Position numbers and translations under genes: made by a program. Positions 32,556-32,564 of a stretch of 32,564 bases of DNA are shown piece after piece. The stretch is from the NCBI GenBank assembly GCA_900550935.1, contig URUD01000034.1:1-32564 (forward strand), in the 5' to 3' direction. This stretch comes from an uncultured Roseburia sp. (GTDB lineage Bacteria; Bacillota; Clostridia; Lachnospirales; Lachnospiraceae). Position 1 is the first letter of the stretch; the number at the start of each line of letters is the position of its first letter. The notes under the pieces were generated by a model. That model saw only the letters and a program-made list of their open reading frames with translations, had not been told where the DNA came from and made no database searches.

Positions 32556-32564
32556 AATTATCCA

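Noticed and set aside
1..32564. tRNA, rRNA, CRISPR arrays and insertion sequences
   Set aside because: No cloverleaf-like segments, regularly spaced repeats, transposase-like proteins or terminal inverted repeats were noticed while reading both strands.

Overview
The window reads as a chromosomal segment of a Gram-positive anaerobe of the Clostridia, most likely a Lachnospiraceae (Roseburia/Agathobacter-like). The reasons are AGGAGG-type ribosome binding sites, moderate GC, a Clostridia-style tetrahydrofolate riboswitch before an ECF folate transporter, clostridial MATE pumps, a starch-degrading GH13 set with a CBM20, and a lipoprotein-based sugar ABC transporter. This assignment comes from gene content and protein style only. 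Most genes are on the minus strand; only the AraC regulator, folT and the LacI regulator are on the plus strand.

Layout. (1) 1-621 is accessory: the edge of a DUF5348-like gene, a YoeB toxin, and a RelB/DinJ antitoxin that has lost its N-terminus and sits directly after cobT. (2) 633-3205: cobQ and cobT, late cobalamin assembly, divergent from an AraC regulator (3357-4205). (3) 4263-7032: a secreted fibronectin-type-III protein and a MATE pump. (4) 7121-7867: a THF riboswitch whose expression platform buries the Shine-Dalgarno site in a terminator-like hairpin, then folT. (5) 7889-19491: eight consecutive minus-strand genes, in transcription order an LRR_5 protein, a VWA/DUF2201 protein, a MoxR AAA+ ATPase, pncB, a PF09818-type ABC-class ATPase, a TetM-like GTPase fused to a Rae1/YacP-type NYN nuclease, an 82-residue unknown protein and an RsmF-type rRNA methyltransferase. 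(6) 19615-27678: a maltodextrin/starch locus with malE, malF, malG, a cytoplasmic CBM34-GH13 enzyme and a secreted GH13-CBM20 amylase, under a divergent LacI-type repressor. (7) 27671-32493: a MATE pump, a membrane-anchored alpha/beta hydrolase and an M14 peptidase with PG-binding and LysM domains.

How the genes work together. The secreted amylase cuts starch, the lipoprotein and permeases import the maltodextrins, and the cytoplasmic enzyme finishes them; no transporter ATPase is present, so a shared MsmX/MsmK-type ATPase elsewhere is expected. PncB makes nicotinate mononucleotide, which is also a substrate of CobT. The two most interesting items are the fusion of an A-site-binding translational GTPase to an A-site mRNA endonuclease (9608-12355) and the LRR-VWA-MoxR module (15582-19491), whose VWA partner carries a peptidase-like His motif lacking its glutamate.

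Limits. All calls are by eye from the translated sequence and nucleotide motifs. No alignment, structure prediction or database search was run, and promoters and operators are motif readings only.
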